Source: Geminicoccaceae bacterium (GTDB lineage: Bacteria; Pseudomonadota; Alphaproteobacteria; Geminicoccales; Geminicoccaceae). Taken from it: a DNA stretch of 64,000 bases. Position 1 is the first letter of the stretch, and every line of letters starts with the position of its first letter. The notes under the pieces are model-generated. The model ran no database searches and had not been told where the DNA came from. It was given only the letters and a program-made list of their open reading frames with translations. Positions 34,276 through 43,150 of this stretch are shown one piece after another. Made by a program: the position numbers and the translations under genes. The stretch spans positions 1-64,000 of the forward strand of contig JANQPX010000016.1 in assembly GCA_028285265.1 (NCBI GenBank), written 5' to 3'.

Positions 34276-35736
34276 ATGTCGAAAGTGATCAAAGGCGGCA
34301 CGGTCGTCACCGCGGATCGGACCTATAAGGCCGATGTGCTGATCGAAGGCGAAAAGATCGCGGCGATTGGCGACGATCTTAAAGGCGACGAGACCGTGGA
34401 TGCCTCGGACGCCTATGTCATTCCAGGCGGCATTGACCCCCACACCCATCTCGAGATGCCCTTCATGGGCACGACGGCCGCAGAAACCTTCGAGAGCGGT
34501 ACCTGGGCTGCCGCCTCGGGCGGCACCACAATGCTGGTCGATTTCGTGCTCCCCGGCGAGGATGGCTCGCTGATGAACGCGATCAAGGACTGGGACAGGA
34601 AGTCGAAGGACCAGATCTGCACGGATATTTCCTACCACATGGCGATCACGGGATGGTCCGAACAGATCTTCGATGAGATGGAGCAGGTGGTCGCGCGTGG
34701 CGTCAACACCTTCAAGCATTTCATGGCCTATAAGGGCGCATTGATGGTGGACGACGACGAGATGTTCGCCTCCTTCCAGCGCTGTGCCGCCCTTGGTGCC
34801 CTTCCCCTCGTCCATGCCGAGAACGGCGATGTGGTAGCGGCGTTGCAGGAAAAATACATGAATGCGGGCGTCACCGGTCCCGAGGGCCATGCATTCAGCC
34901 GCCCACCCGAGGTCGAGGGCGAGGCCGCTAACCGTGCGATCATGATCGCCGATGCCGCGGGTGTGCCCGTCTATATCGTTCATGTTTCCTGCGAGCAGGC
35001 GCACGAGGCGATCCGCCGAGCCCGGCAAAAGGGCATGCGTGTCTATGGCGAGCCGCTGGTCCAACACCTGACCCTGGACGAGAATGAATACTTCAACCAG
35101 GATTGGGACTACGCTGCCCAGCGTGTCATGTCGCCACCATTTAGGAGCAAGGACCATCAGGACGGCCTTTGGGCCGGGCTTGCCGCAGGCTCCTTGCAGG
35201 TCGTGGCCACCGACCATTGTGCGTTTTCGACCGAGCAAAAGCGCATGGGCCTGAAGGGTTTCCCGATGATCCCGAACGGCACCGGCGGGCTCGAGGATCG
35301 TCTCGCCATGCTCTGGACCAAGGGCGTGGAGACCGGCCGTCTGACACCGAACGAATTCGTCGCCGTCACCTCGACCAATGTTGCAAAAATCCTGAACGTC
35401 TATCCGAAAAAGGGCGCGCTGGTCGAAGGCGCCGATGCGGATATCTGCGTTTGGGATCCAACGATCACCAAAAAGATCTCGGCGACGACGCAAAAGTCGA
35501 TCATCGACTACAACGTGTTCGAGGGTTTCGAGGTGACGGCGCAGGCGCGCTATACCCTCTCCCGTGGCGACATCATCTGGGAATATGGCAAGAACGCCGA
35601 GCCTCCCGCAGGCCGCGGTCGCTTCGTGCCCCGCCCTGCCTTCCCCGCCGTCAACAAGGCACTCTCCAAATGGAAGGAACTCACAGCACCAAGACAGGTT
35701 CTGCGCGATCCCCAGAACATCCCAAGTGGTGTCTAG
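34276..35736 (+). CDS. hydA: Dihydropyrimidinase
   Basis: The 486-residue amidohydrolase has the metal motif DPHTHLEMPF (His56, His58), the bridging carboxylated lysine in FKHFMAYKGAL (about Lys153), and the later ligands in VHVSCEQAHEAI and ATDHCAFST. It opens dihydrouracil or dihydrothymine to N-carbamoyl-beta-amino acids; D-hydantoinases share these residues. GGGGAGA stands 5 bases before ATG 34276. With the ureidopropionase and the RutR box the pyrimidine role is well supported. Confidence 0.93.
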   Translation: MSKVIKGGTVVTADRTYKADVLIEGEKIAAIGDDLKGDETVDASDAYVIPGGIDPHTHLEMPFMGTTAAETFESGTWAAASGGTTMLVDFVLPGEDGSLMNAIKDWDRKSKDQICTDISYHMAITGWSEQIFDEMEQVVARGVNTFKHFMAYKGALMVDDDEMFASFQRCAALGALPLVHAENGDVVAALQEKYMNAGVTGPEGHAFSRPPEVEGEAANRAIMIADAAGVPVYIVHVSCEQAHEAIRRARQKGMRVYGEPLVQHLTLDENEYFNQDWDYAAQRVMSPPFRSKDHQDGLWAGLAAGSLQVVATDHCAFSTEQKRMGLKGFPMIPNGTGGLEDRLAMLWTKGVETGRLTPNEFVAVTSTNVAKILNVYPKKGALVEGADADICVWDPTITKKISATTQKSIIDYNVFEGFEVTAQARYTLSRGDIIWEYGKNAEPPAGRGRFVPRPAFPAVNKALSKWKELTAPRQVLRDPQNIPSGV

Positions 35737-35862
35737 CGGCGTAACGACAGCATCTGATTCCGACACCGGATGTTGGGACTGGTGGCGTCAAACCGCGGCT
35801 TTGAAAGCCATTAAGGATATCTTCGGACGTCATCATACCACTAGGACCGCAGGTGCTATTTC

Positions 35863-36669
35863 ATGCTGAAGAAGGCCCGGGTGGAAGCCGGCATGAAGAC
35901 AGTGGTCGAAGCCACCAATCTCGAGCTTACCTTTGAGACCAATGACGGCCCGGTTCACGCGCTCTCGGACGTCAATCTGACGATCGCACCTGGCGATTTC
36001 GTCTCCTTCATCGGTCCTTCCGGTTGCGGCAAGACAACCTTCCTCCGGGTGATCGCGGATCTGGAACATCCGACAGGCGGAACCATCTCGATCAACGGCA
36101 TGACGCCAGCAGAAGCGCGGCTCGGCCGAGCCTACGGCTATGTGTTTCAGGCGGCGGGGCTCTATCCGTGGCGCAACATCGAGAAGAACATCCGCCTGCC
36201 GCTCGAGATCATGGGATACAGCAAGGCCGACATGGCCGAACGGACCGCATCCGTCCTCGGCTTGGTTGGCCTTTCCGACTTCGGTAAGAAATACCCGTGG
36301 CAGCTCTCCGGCGGCATGCAGCAGCGCGCTTCCATCGCCCGAGCACTCGCCTTCGACGCCGACCTTCTCTTAATGGACGAGCCCTTCGGCGCCCTCGACG
36401 AAATCGTGCGCGACCATCTGAACGAGCAGCTGCTCGCCCTTTGGAAGCGCACGCAAAAGACCATCTGCTTCGTGACTCACTCGATTCCGGAGGCGGTCTA
36501 TCTCTCGACCCGAATTGTCGTGATGTCACCGAGGCCAGGCCGTATCATCGATGTCATCGACAGCCCGCTGCCGGCGGAGCGTCCACTCGAAATCCGTGAC
36601 AGCACCGCATTCCTCGAGATCGCCGCCCGCGTTCGCGAAGGCCTGCGCGCCGGCCACTCCTATGAGTGA
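35863..36669 (+). CDS. ABC transporter ATPase, pyrimidine locus
   Basis: The 268-residue ATPase belongs to the SsuB/NrtD/TauB group: Walker A GPSGCGKTT, Q-loop YVFQAAGLYPWRNIEKNI, signature LSGGMQQRASIARAL and Walker B LLLMDEPFGALDEI. It starts 126 bases after dihydropyrimidinase and probably belongs to the same RutR-regulated unit. An ATG at 35893 is an alternative start. The stop overlaps an ATG at 36662 that opens the displaced 5' end of the permease gene. Confidence 0.9.
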   Translation: MLKKARVEAGMKTVVEATNLELTFETNDGPVHALSDVNLTIAPGDFVSFIGPSGCGKTTFLRVIADLEHPTGGTISINGMTPAEARLGRAYGYVFQAAGLYPWRNIEKNIRLPLEIMGYSKADMAERTASVLGLVGLSDFGKKYPWQLSGGMQQRASIARALAFDADLLLMDEPFGALDEIVRDHLNEQLLALWKRTQKTICFVTHSIPEAVYLSTRIVVMSPRPGRIIDVIDSPLPAERPLEIRDSTAFLEIAARVREGLRAGHSYE

Positions 36670-36766
36670 CCTGGTCACATTAAAGCCAGAGGGCATGCCA
36701 GAGCCTGGCTCGACGATGTATGGCCTGGTATCGAGCATCGGCATTCTGGCAGGGTTTTGGTGCTGA
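36662..36766 (+). other. Displaced 5' part of the permease gene (frameshift)
   Basis: From ATG 36662, which overlaps the ATPase stop by ATGAGTGA, the frame reads SDLVTLKPEGMPEPG, TMYGLVSSIGILAGF and then hits TGA at 36764-36766. Removing one T from the TTTT run at 36755-36758 joins GILAGF to GAENMKAVSENILP of the next frame without a stop. The coupled start and smooth join indicate that this is the original N-terminus of the permease. Confidence 0.65.
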
Positions 36767-36770
36767 GAAT

Positions 36771-37646
36771 ATGAAGGCAGTGTCGGAAAATATCCTACCG
36801 ATCATGACCATCGTCGGCGCTATCATCGTCGTTTGGTATGTTGGCGCCGTCTTCTTAAATGCCCCATGGGAGCGGGATCAGGCCGAGCGCGCTGGTATCG
36901 AAATCGCCTTCTCCGAGCTGGTCGCCAACACCATGGTACAGGAGCGGCCCGTTCTCCCGGCCCCTCACCAAGTCGCGACCGAGATCTGGAATACGACGGT
37001 CGGCAAGAAAATCACGTCCAAACGATCACTGGTCTATCATGCCTGGGTCACACTCTCTGCGACCCTGCTCGGCTTCGCCATGGGCGTGGTCCTGGGCATC
37101 GCTCTTGCGGTGGGTATCATCCACAACCGGGCGATGGACCTTAGCGTCATGCCTTGGGTCATTGCATCGCAGACCGTGCCGATCCTGGCAGTCGCGCCGA
37201 TGATCATCGTGGTGCTCTACAATATCGGCGTCTCCGGGCTGATCGCCAAAGCCTCGATCTCGGCCTATCTCAGTTTCTTTCCCGTGGTCGTCGGCATGGT
37301 CAAAGGTTTGCGTAGCCCGGACGCCATGCAGCTGGATCTGATGCGCACCTATAATGCCAGCACCTGGCAGGTTTTTTGGAAACTGCGCTGGCCGTCCGCC
37401 CTTCCCTATCTTTTCACCTCGCTCAAGATTGCGATTGCCATTGCACTCGTCGGCGCCATCATCGGCGAGTTGCCGACCGGTGCGCAGGGCGGCTTTGGAG
37501 CGCGCATGCTAAACGGGTCCTATTACGGCCAGGTGCTGATCATCTGGTCAGCGTTGATCGGCGCAGCGATCTGTGCCGGCCTGATGGTCGGGCTGATCGG
37601 ACTTCTACAAAAGCTGGTGCTCGGCCGGATGGGGCTAGCGCGATGA
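36771..37646 (+). CDS. ABC transporter permease 1, pyrimidine locus (5' frameshift)
   Basis: The frame from ATG 36771 gives 291 residues with about six membrane segments, starting KAVSENILPIMTIVGAIIVVWYVG, and the SsuC/TauC-type coupling loop PDAMQLDLMRTYNASTWQVFWKLRWPSALP and FTSLKIAIAIALVGAIIGE. The ribosome site before 36771 is weak (GAGAAT). The natural start is probably at 36662 in another frame, separated by a one-base frameshift in a T run. Since only a cytoplasmic tail of about 35 residues is affected, the permease may still work. Its stop overlaps permease 2 (ATGA). Confidence 0.8.
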   Translation: MKAVSENILPIMTIVGAIIVVWYVGAVFLNAPWERDQAERAGIEIAFSELVANTMVQERPVLPAPHQVATEIWNTTVGKKITSKRSLVYHAWVTLSATLLGFAMGVVLGIALAVGIIHNRAMDLSVMPWVIASQTVPILAVAPMIIVVLYNIGVSGLIAKASISAYLSFFPVVVGMVKGLRSPDAMQLDLMRTYNASTWQVFWKLRWPSALPYLFTSLKIAIAIALVGAIIGELPTGAQGGFGARMLNGSYYGQVLIIWSALIGAAICAGLMVGLIGLLQKLVLGRMGLAR

Positions 37647-38482
37647 TCTGGATTGTTTTGGCCCTCCTCGCCTGGATCGGTGGCTGGTGGCTCAATACCC
37701 TGTTGTCGAGGCAAAAGAACGGATTTGCGACCTTCTCGATCCCGGTCATCTTCGGGGTGACGATCCTCATCATTTGGCACGGCTTGGTGCGGGGTCTTGA
37801 GGTGCCGGCCGTGATCCTGCCGAGCCCGGTTGCCATCTGGTCGGCCCTCATCAACAACGTCCCGACCCTCTGGGCCGATTTCGAGCAGACCGTGCTCAAA
37901 TCCGTCCTTCCCGGCTATGTCATCGGCTGTGGCTTGGCCTTCCTGACCGCGCTCGTGATCGACCGCTCACCCTTCCTGCAGCGCGGACTTCTGCCGATCG
38001 GCAATCTCGCTGCAGCGCTGCCGATTGTCGGGATCGCACCGATCATGGTCATGTGGTTCGGCTTCGATTGGCACTCTAAGGCAGCGGTTGTGGTGGTGAT
38101 GTGCTTTTTTCCGATGCTGGTGAACACGATGGAGGGGCTTCGCGCCTCAGAGCCCATGCAGCGGGACCTGATGCGCACCTACGCCGCATCTTACTGGCAG
38201 ACACTTTTCAAATTGAGGCTACCCGCCGCGGGGCCCTTCATCTTCAACGGACTTAAGATCTGCACCACCTTGGCGCTTATCGGCGCGATCGTCGCCGAAT
38301 TCTTCGGCACGCCCATCGTCGGCATGGGCTTTCGCATTTCCACCGAAATCGGGCGCATGGCGCTGGATATGGTTTGGGCCGAGATCGCGGTCGCGGCCCT
38401 TGCCGGTTCCCTGTTCTACGGTGTGGTCGCGCTGCTTGAACGCGCGGCCACCTTCTGGCACCCCTCCTATCGAGGCTCATAA
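37643..38482 (+). CDS. ABC transporter permease 2, pyrimidine locus
   Basis: The 279-residue membrane protein starts MIWIVLALLAWIGGWWLN and has LPSPVAIWSALINNVPTLWADF, a coupling loop with ASEPMQRDLMRTYAASYWQTLFKLRLPAAGP and FNGLKICTTLALIGAIVAEFFG. It is a close structural partner of permease 1 and the two would form a heterodimer. The ATG overlaps the permease 1 stop by 4 bases. Confidence 0.9.
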   Translation: MIWIVLALLAWIGGWWLNTLLSRQKNGFATFSIPVIFGVTILIIWHGLVRGLEVPAVILPSPVAIWSALINNVPTLWADFEQTVLKSVLPGYVIGCGLAFLTALVIDRSPFLQRGLLPIGNLAAALPIVGIAPIMVMWFGFDWHSKAAVVVVMCFFPMLVNTMEGLRASEPMQRDLMRTYAASYWQTLFKLRLPAAGPFIFNGLKICTTLALIGAIVAEFFGTPIVGMGFRISTEIGRMALDMVWAEIAVAALAGSLFYGVVALLERAATFWHPSYRGS

Positions 38483-38520
38483 TCGATATAGTCAAGAAAA
38501 ACCAATCGAGGAGACGAACC

Positions 38521-39507
38521 ATGAAGATGTTTTCGAAGCTTGCAGCCGCGACGGCGCTCACCTTGATCGCAACGTCTTCGCACGCCGCGGATCAGGTGAC
38601 ACTGCAGCTCAAATGGGTGACTCAGGCCCAGTTCGCAGGCTACTACGTTGCCAAGGACAAGGGCTTTTATGAAGAGGAAGGGCTCGATGTTGAGATCAAG
38701 GCGGGCGGCCCGGACATCTCACCGCCACAGGTGATCGCAGGCGGCGGTGCCGACGTCGTGCTCGACTGGATGCCGTCTGCCCTTGCAAGCCGCGAAAAGG
38801 GCCTGCCGCTTGTCAACATCGCCCAACCCTTTAAATCGTCAGGCATGATGCTGACCTGCCGTAAGGATACCGGCATCACCTCGCCCGCAGATTTTCGCGG
38901 CAAGACGCTCGGCGTCTGGTTCTTCGGCAACGAATATCCGTTCCTGTCCTGGATGAGCCAGCTCGGCATTCCGACCGAGGGTGGCGATGACGGTGTTACC
39001 GTCCTGAAGCAGGGTTTCAATGTCGATCCAATCCTGCAAAAGCAGGCGGACTGCGTTTCGACTATGACCTATAATGAATATTGGCAGATTATTGATGCTG
39101 GTCTCACACCTGAAGATCTGGTGGTTTTCAAATATGAGGAACAGGGCGTGTCCACCCTCGAAGACGGCATGTATGTGCTGGAAGAGAACCTCGAAGATCC
39201 GGCCTTCGTCGACAAAATGGTGCGCTTTGTCCGAGCCAGCATGAAGGGTTGGAAATACGCTGAGGAGAATGTCGAGGAAGCCGCCGAGATCGTTCTCGAT
39301 AATGATGAGACTGGCGCCCAGACGGAAAAGCATCAGGTGCGCATGATGGGTGAAATCGCCAAGCTCACCGCCGGCAGCGACGGCGCCCTGGACCCTGCCG
39401 ACTATGAACGCACGGTCGAAACCCTCCTAAAGGGCGGCTCCGATCCGGTCATCACTGAGACCCCGGAAGGCGCTTGGACCCACAGCATCACCGATCAGGC
39501 TTTGTGA
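38521..39507 (+). CDS. ABC transporter binding protein, NMT1/ThiY-like
   Basis: The 328-residue periplasmic protein has a signal peptide ending SSHAA and the NMT1/THI5-like pattern: VTLQLKWVTQAQFAGYYVAKDKGFYEEEGLDVEIKAGG and GADVVLDWMPSALASREKGLPLVNIAQ. Homologues bind pyrimidine-like compounds such as hydroxymethylpyrimidine or N-formyl aminopyrimidine, and those in hydA clusters are annotated as pyrimidine importers. Uracil, thymine or a hydantoin ligand is therefore likely. It closes the locus; a hairpin follows. Confidence 0.88.
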   Translation: MKMFSKLAAATALTLIATSSHAADQVTLQLKWVTQAQFAGYYVAKDKGFYEEEGLDVEIKAGGPDISPPQVIAGGGADVVLDWMPSALASREKGLPLVNIAQPFKSSGMMLTCRKDTGITSPADFRGKTLGVWFFGNEYPFLSWMSQLGIPTEGGDDGVTVLKQGFNVDPILQKQADCVSTMTYNEYWQIIDAGLTPEDLVVFKYEEQGVSTLEDGMYVLEENLEDPAFVDKMVRFVRASMKGWKYAEENVEEAAEIVLDNDETGAQTEKHQVRMMGEIAKLTAGSDGALDPADYERTVETLLKGGSDPVITETPEGAWTHSITDQAL

Positions 39508-39540
39508 TGCTTTGCGCGCGGGGATCTCAAAAATCCCGGG

Positions 39541-39561
39541 AAGCCCCGCGCCTCGGGGCTT
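39541..39561 (+). terminator. Hairpin after the pyrimidine transporter genes
   Basis: AAGCCCCG, loop CGCCT and CGGGGCTT form a perfect 8-bp stem 33 bases after the stop codon. No T tract follows, so termination may be partial. A second GGGGC-TTA-GCCCC repeat overlaps it. Confidence 0.55.
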
Positions 39562-39600
39562 AGCCCCGGAATCGATCAGTCGAACATCGAGCCCTGTCGG

Positions 39601-39914
39601 ATGATGGTTGCCCATGTCCTGAACGACAGGGCCATCGGTGTTTCCAATTACGATGCGGTCCGGCGCCATTCTTGCGATCCGCTGCCGACCGCGATCATCT
39701 GTGGCCATGATGGTCTCGCCATCGACGCGTCGCTTGAATGTGCCGAACGGAACCTGTCGGTACCCGACGACAACTCGATCGCCGGCTTTGACACTCTTGC
39801 GTTCGCCATGAATGCCAGCGCGCCTTGACGATGATCGAGGTTCCAACCGAGGAAATGGGCATGAAGGTTATCTTACCGACCTCTTCCCAGGCCGCAGCCG
39901 GCCCCCTAACCTAA
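39601..39914 (+). pseudogene. LacI family regulator C-terminal remnant
   Basis: One frame reads PTAIICGHDGLAIDASLECAE and VPDDNSIAGFDTLAFA, the PBP-like C-terminal domain of LacI regulators; it stops at about 39828, and the match goes on in the next frame as LTMIEVPTEEMGMKVI. The N-terminal DNA-binding domain is missing. It lies just before the sugar-catabolic genes and was probably their regulator. Confidence 0.75.
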
Positions 39915-39942
39915 ATTCCGATAAGAGTGAAGGAATTAGGCC

Positions 39943-40830
39943 ATGCGGCAACCGATCGGCATCATCTCCATGCAGTTCGTCCGACCCTTCACGAACAAAG
40001 ACCTTGGCCTTTTCGAGCGGATCAAGGGATTGGGTTTCGATTTTGTCGAACTTCTTGTGCCGGAACCCGACGACGATCTGGATGTTGGTGCCTTGTGCCA
40101 AGCATTAACCGACAACGATCTCGGCGTTTTGCTTGCAGCACGTGTCAACGCCGAGCGATCAATCACAAGCGTCGATCCTATGGCTCGTCAGCATGGCATT
40201 GACTACCTAAAGACCTGCATCGAGGCTGCGGCTACCCTCGGCGCTGATATTGTAGGAGGGCCCCTGTTTGGCGGCCCGCTAGTCTTTGCGGGCGTACGCC
40301 CGTCACCAATTGATGAGACAGAACGACGAGCGCGTTTCGATCGGTGCGTTGACGGCCTTTCGACCGCTGCGAATGAGGCGGTCAAAACCGGCATCCGTCT
40401 TGCGCTCGAACCGCTCAATCGGTTTGAGACCGACATTATCTCGACCGTTTCCCAGGCTATCGAGGTCGTGGATTATGTTGATAGTCCGGGCCTTGGACTG
40501 TTGCTCGACAGTTTTCATATGAACATCGAGGAGCGTTCAATTAGCGATGCTGTACGGACCGCTGGCGATCGCATCATCCATTTCCAGGCCAACGAGAACC
40601 ACCGTGGTTTTCCCGGCACCGGTCATCTGCCTTGGAACGAGATCACCCAAGCGCTTCACGACGTCGGCTATAAAGGGCCTGTGTCGCTCGAACCGTTTCG
40701 CCGGGACGATGATCGCTTCGGCGTACCCATTGCCCAATGGCGTCCACCGTTGGAAGACGAGAGCGATAAGCTGCGGACGAGCCTCGCCTTCATGCGTGCA
40801 GCCCTTGCCATGGCGGAACATAAGCGATGA
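39943..40830 (+). CDS. Sugar phosphate isomerase/epimerase (tagatose/psicose 3-epimerase-like)
   Basis: The 295-residue xylose-isomerase-like TIM barrel shows the metal and catalytic set of 3-epimerases: LALEPLNRFETDI (Glu), LLLDSFHMNIEE (Asp and His), FQANENHRGFPGTGHLPW and PVSLEPF (second catalytic Glu). Such enzymes epimerise ketohexoses or erythrulose-like sugars at C3. It overlaps the Gfo/Idh/MocA gene by 4 bases and leads a run of uronate-type genes, so it may convert an unusual ketose or keto-acid. Confidence 0.85.
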   Translation: MRQPIGIISMQFVRPFTNKDLGLFERIKGLGFDFVELLVPEPDDDLDVGALCQALTDNDLGVLLAARVNAERSITSVDPMARQHGIDYLKTCIEAAATLGADIVGGPLFGGPLVFAGVRPSPIDETERRARFDRCVDGLSTAANEAVKTGIRLALEPLNRFETDIISTVSQAIEVVDYVDSPGLGLLLDSFHMNIEERSISDAVRTAGDRIIHFQANENHRGFPGTGHLPWNEITQALHDVGYKGPVSLEPFRRDDDRFGVPIAQWRPPLEDESDKLRTSLAFMRAALAMAEHKR

Positions 40831-41834
40831 CGTTTCGTATCGGCTGGATCGGCTGCGGACGTCAAGCTACCGAGATGTTGCTGCCACAGCTCGTCATGAT
40901 CGATGGCGTGACACTGACGGCTCTTGCCGATATTGAGCCCAAGCCGCTCTTGAATACCGCCCGACGCTATGGGGTTTCCGAGACCTTTCGGGACTATCGT
41001 GATCTGCTGTCAGAAGGTGATCTCGATGGCGTTGGAATCGCCGTCGGTCCGGCAATGCATCGCGAGATCGGGATAGCTGCGCTGGAACGCGGCCTCCCGG
41101 TTTTCATGGAGAAACCGCCGGCTACCGATCTCGCAGGAACGCTGGAACTCAAAACGGCTGCGGCCAAGGCGAAGAAGCCACTGTTGCTCGGGTTCATGAA
41201 GCGCTTCTCCACCGGCAATAAGATCGCCAAGAACATTCTTCGCAAACAAGACTTCGGAAATCCGCTCAGCTTCTTAGGCAGCTACATGACGGCGCCCACC
41301 TATTTTGAGGGCAACGTCGACTATCGGGGCTTTTTTCTCCATCACTGCGTCCATTATCTCGACCTCGCCCCTTGGCTGATGGGGTCACCGGTCAAGCATA
41401 TCAACGCCCGGGAGATCGAGCCTCGCCCGGGACGTCTCTTGATCCATCTCGACCTCATCTTCGAATCGGACGCTATCGGTACGTTGATCATGGGCACGAT
41501 GCAATCGCGCGGTGCGCCGGTCGAATTCATCCAGATTATGGGGGACCATCGAAAGATTGACATCAGGAACGTCACCGATGTTCAGTACACGCGCGATCCA
41601 GCTTTCAAGATTGCTGATACCAAGGCAGCGCTCGACAATGGCGCAGACACGCTCTCCTGGACGCCCAATATGACCGTTGCCGCCAATGAGGATCACAAGG
41701 GTTATCGGGCCCTCTTGGAATCAAGTCTTGATGCCATGCGGGAGTGGCCATCATCTGCACCGACAATCGATGACGCGGTTCGGGCTATGACCAACCTCGA
41801 TCGTATGGTGGCTGCGCTCGATCGAACGCTCTAG
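40827..41834 (+). CDS. Gfo/Idh/MocA family oxidoreductase
   Basis: The 335-residue protein has the N-terminal Rossmann motif FRIGWIGCGRQATEMLLP, the family lysine in VFMEKPPATDLAGT (EKP) and the C-terminal sheet domain with FFLHHCVHYLDLAPWLMGSP, where a histidine pair usually forms the active site. It would oxidise or reduce a sugar, inositol or sugar acid with NAD(P). Coupled translation to the epimerase suggests consecutive steps. Confidence 0.88.
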   Translation: MTFRIGWIGCGRQATEMLLPQLVMIDGVTLTALADIEPKPLLNTARRYGVSETFRDYRDLLSEGDLDGVGIAVGPAMHREIGIAALERGLPVFMEKPPATDLAGTLELKTAAAKAKKPLLLGFMKRFSTGNKIAKNILRKQDFGNPLSFLGSYMTAPTYFEGNVDYRGFFLHHCVHYLDLAPWLMGSPVKHINAREIEPRPGRLLIHLDLIFESDAIGTLIMGTMQSRGAPVEFIQIMGDHRKIDIRNVTDVQYTRDPAFKIADTKAALDNGADTLSWTPNMTVAANEDHKGYRALLESSLDAMREWPSSAPTIDDAVRAMTNLDRMVAALDRTL

Positions 41835-41935
41835 CGGCATCGGCATGAGCAACAAGACGATCATGCAGCCCCCTTTATGATCTGACGATGCTAGCCTTGA
41901 AGCTCAGAACGTCGCGATACAGTTGGGAGACCATC

Positions 41936-43150
41936 ATGAGACAGACTTGGCGCTGGTTTGGGCCGAAGGATCTGGTGTCGATAGACGACATGTTGCAGGC
42001 AGGTGTCGAGGGAGTTGTGACCGCCCTTCATCACGTGACGACCGGCGACGTCTGGACACCCGACGACATCAAACAGCGCCAAGACGAGATCGGGCATATG
42101 ATGGATGGCGCGGCTTCCAATCTTGCCTGGGAGGTCGTCGAAAGCCTACCGGTCTCCGAAGATATCAAGAAGCAAAAGGGAGCTTGGCGGGAGCATATCG
42201 AGAATTACAAAGTCAGCTTACAGAACCTGAAAAGTGCCGGTATCGACGTCGTCTGTTACAATTTCATGCCCGTCCTCGACTGGACCCGCACCGACCTAGC
42301 CTGGCGAACCAGGACCGGTGCTACCTGCATGCGTTTTGACTATGTCGATTTTGCTGCCTTCGACATCCATCTTCTCGAGCGTACGGACGCCACCAACGAT
42401 TACCCCAGCGAGATTGCCGGGGAAGCGGCAAAGCGCTTCGCATCCTTGGGCGAGCCGGTCAAAGAAAAACTGGTTGAGAACATCGTCTGTGGCCTGCCGG
42501 GTGCTGCCGAGCATTTCACCCTTGCGGACGTTCGCATGCACTTGGCCGAGTATGACAGCATCTCAACAGAGGGTTTGCGCGCCCATCTTGTCACCTTTCT
42601 TGAAGAGGTCATACCGGTCGCCGAGGCTTTGGACATGCGCCTTTGCTGTCACCCCGATGATCCTCCTTTTCCGCTGCTCGGCCTGCCACGCGTGATGTCG
42701 ACGGAGGCGGACTACCAAACGATCGTCAGCGCGGTCGACAGCCCGGCAAATGGCATCACATTATGCTCAGGTTCGCTCGGGGCGAGACCTGACAATGATC
42801 TGCCAGGCATGATGGAACGCTTGGGCGATCATGTACATTTTTTGCATCTCAGAAACGTCAAACGCGAGACCTCATCAATCCGCGGCTCGTTTTACGAAGA
42901 TGAGCATCTGACCGGCGACACGGACATGGTGGCGCTGATCGACGCGATCTTGAAGGAGGAGGCAAAACGACGGGATATCGGTCGCGCTGATCACCAGATT
43001 CCCATGCGACCGGATCATGGCCAGGATATTCTCGATGATCTCAAGAGAAAGGCTCAACCCGGCTATCCCGCCATTGGTCGGCTGCGGGGGCTCGCCGAGC
43101 TCAGGGGTGTCATGGCGGCACTCAGCCATCCCTCGATCGGAACGTCGTGA
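41936..43150 (+). CDS. uxuA: Mannonate dehydratase
   Basis: The 404-residue enzyme begins MRQTWRWFGPKDLVSIDDMLQAGVEGVVTALHH, the UxuA opening, and has ICYNF-type core VVCYNFMPVLDWTRTDL, LCCHPDDPPFPLLGLPR with metal ligands, ITLCSGSLGARPDNDL and FLHLRNVKRE. It converts D-mannonate to 2-keto-3-deoxygluconate in hexuronate breakdown. TTGGGAGA lies 5 bases before ATG 41936. The gene overlaps the following dehydrogenase by 4 bases (GTGA). Confidence 0.95.
   Translation: MRQTWRWFGPKDLVSIDDMLQAGVEGVVTALHHVTTGDVWTPDDIKQRQDEIGHMMDGAASNLAWEVVESLPVSEDIKKQKGAWREHIENYKVSLQNLKSAGIDVVCYNFMPVLDWTRTDLAWRTRTGATCMRFDYVDFAAFDIHLLERTDATNDYPSEIAGEAAKRFASLGEPVKEKLVENIVCGLPGAAEHFTLADVRMHLAEYDSISTEGLRAHLVTFLEEVIPVAEALDMRLCCHPDDPPFPLLGLPRVMSTEADYQTIVSAVDSPANGITLCSGSLGARPDNDLPGMMERLGDHVHFLHLRNVKRETSSIRGSFYEDEHLTGDTDMVALIDAILKEEAKRRDIGRADHQIPMRPDHGQDILDDLKRKAQPGYPAIGRLRGLAELRGVMAALSHPSIGTS

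Noticed and set aside
34096..35766. A 556-codon open frame on the minus strand opposite dihydropyrimidinase
   Set aside because: It is the antisense shadow of the GC-rich ureidopropionase and dihydropyrimidinase genes; its protein is rich in Asp/His/Gly/Arg and resembles no family, while the plus strand has full motifs.
36752..36770. Programmed +1 ribosomal frameshifting in the permease gene
   Set aside because: The site GGG TTT TGG lacks a known +1 slippery codon with a slow stop as in prfB and no upstream ribosome-like stimulator is seen. A plain indel or sequencing error is more likely; kept only as a finding to resequence.
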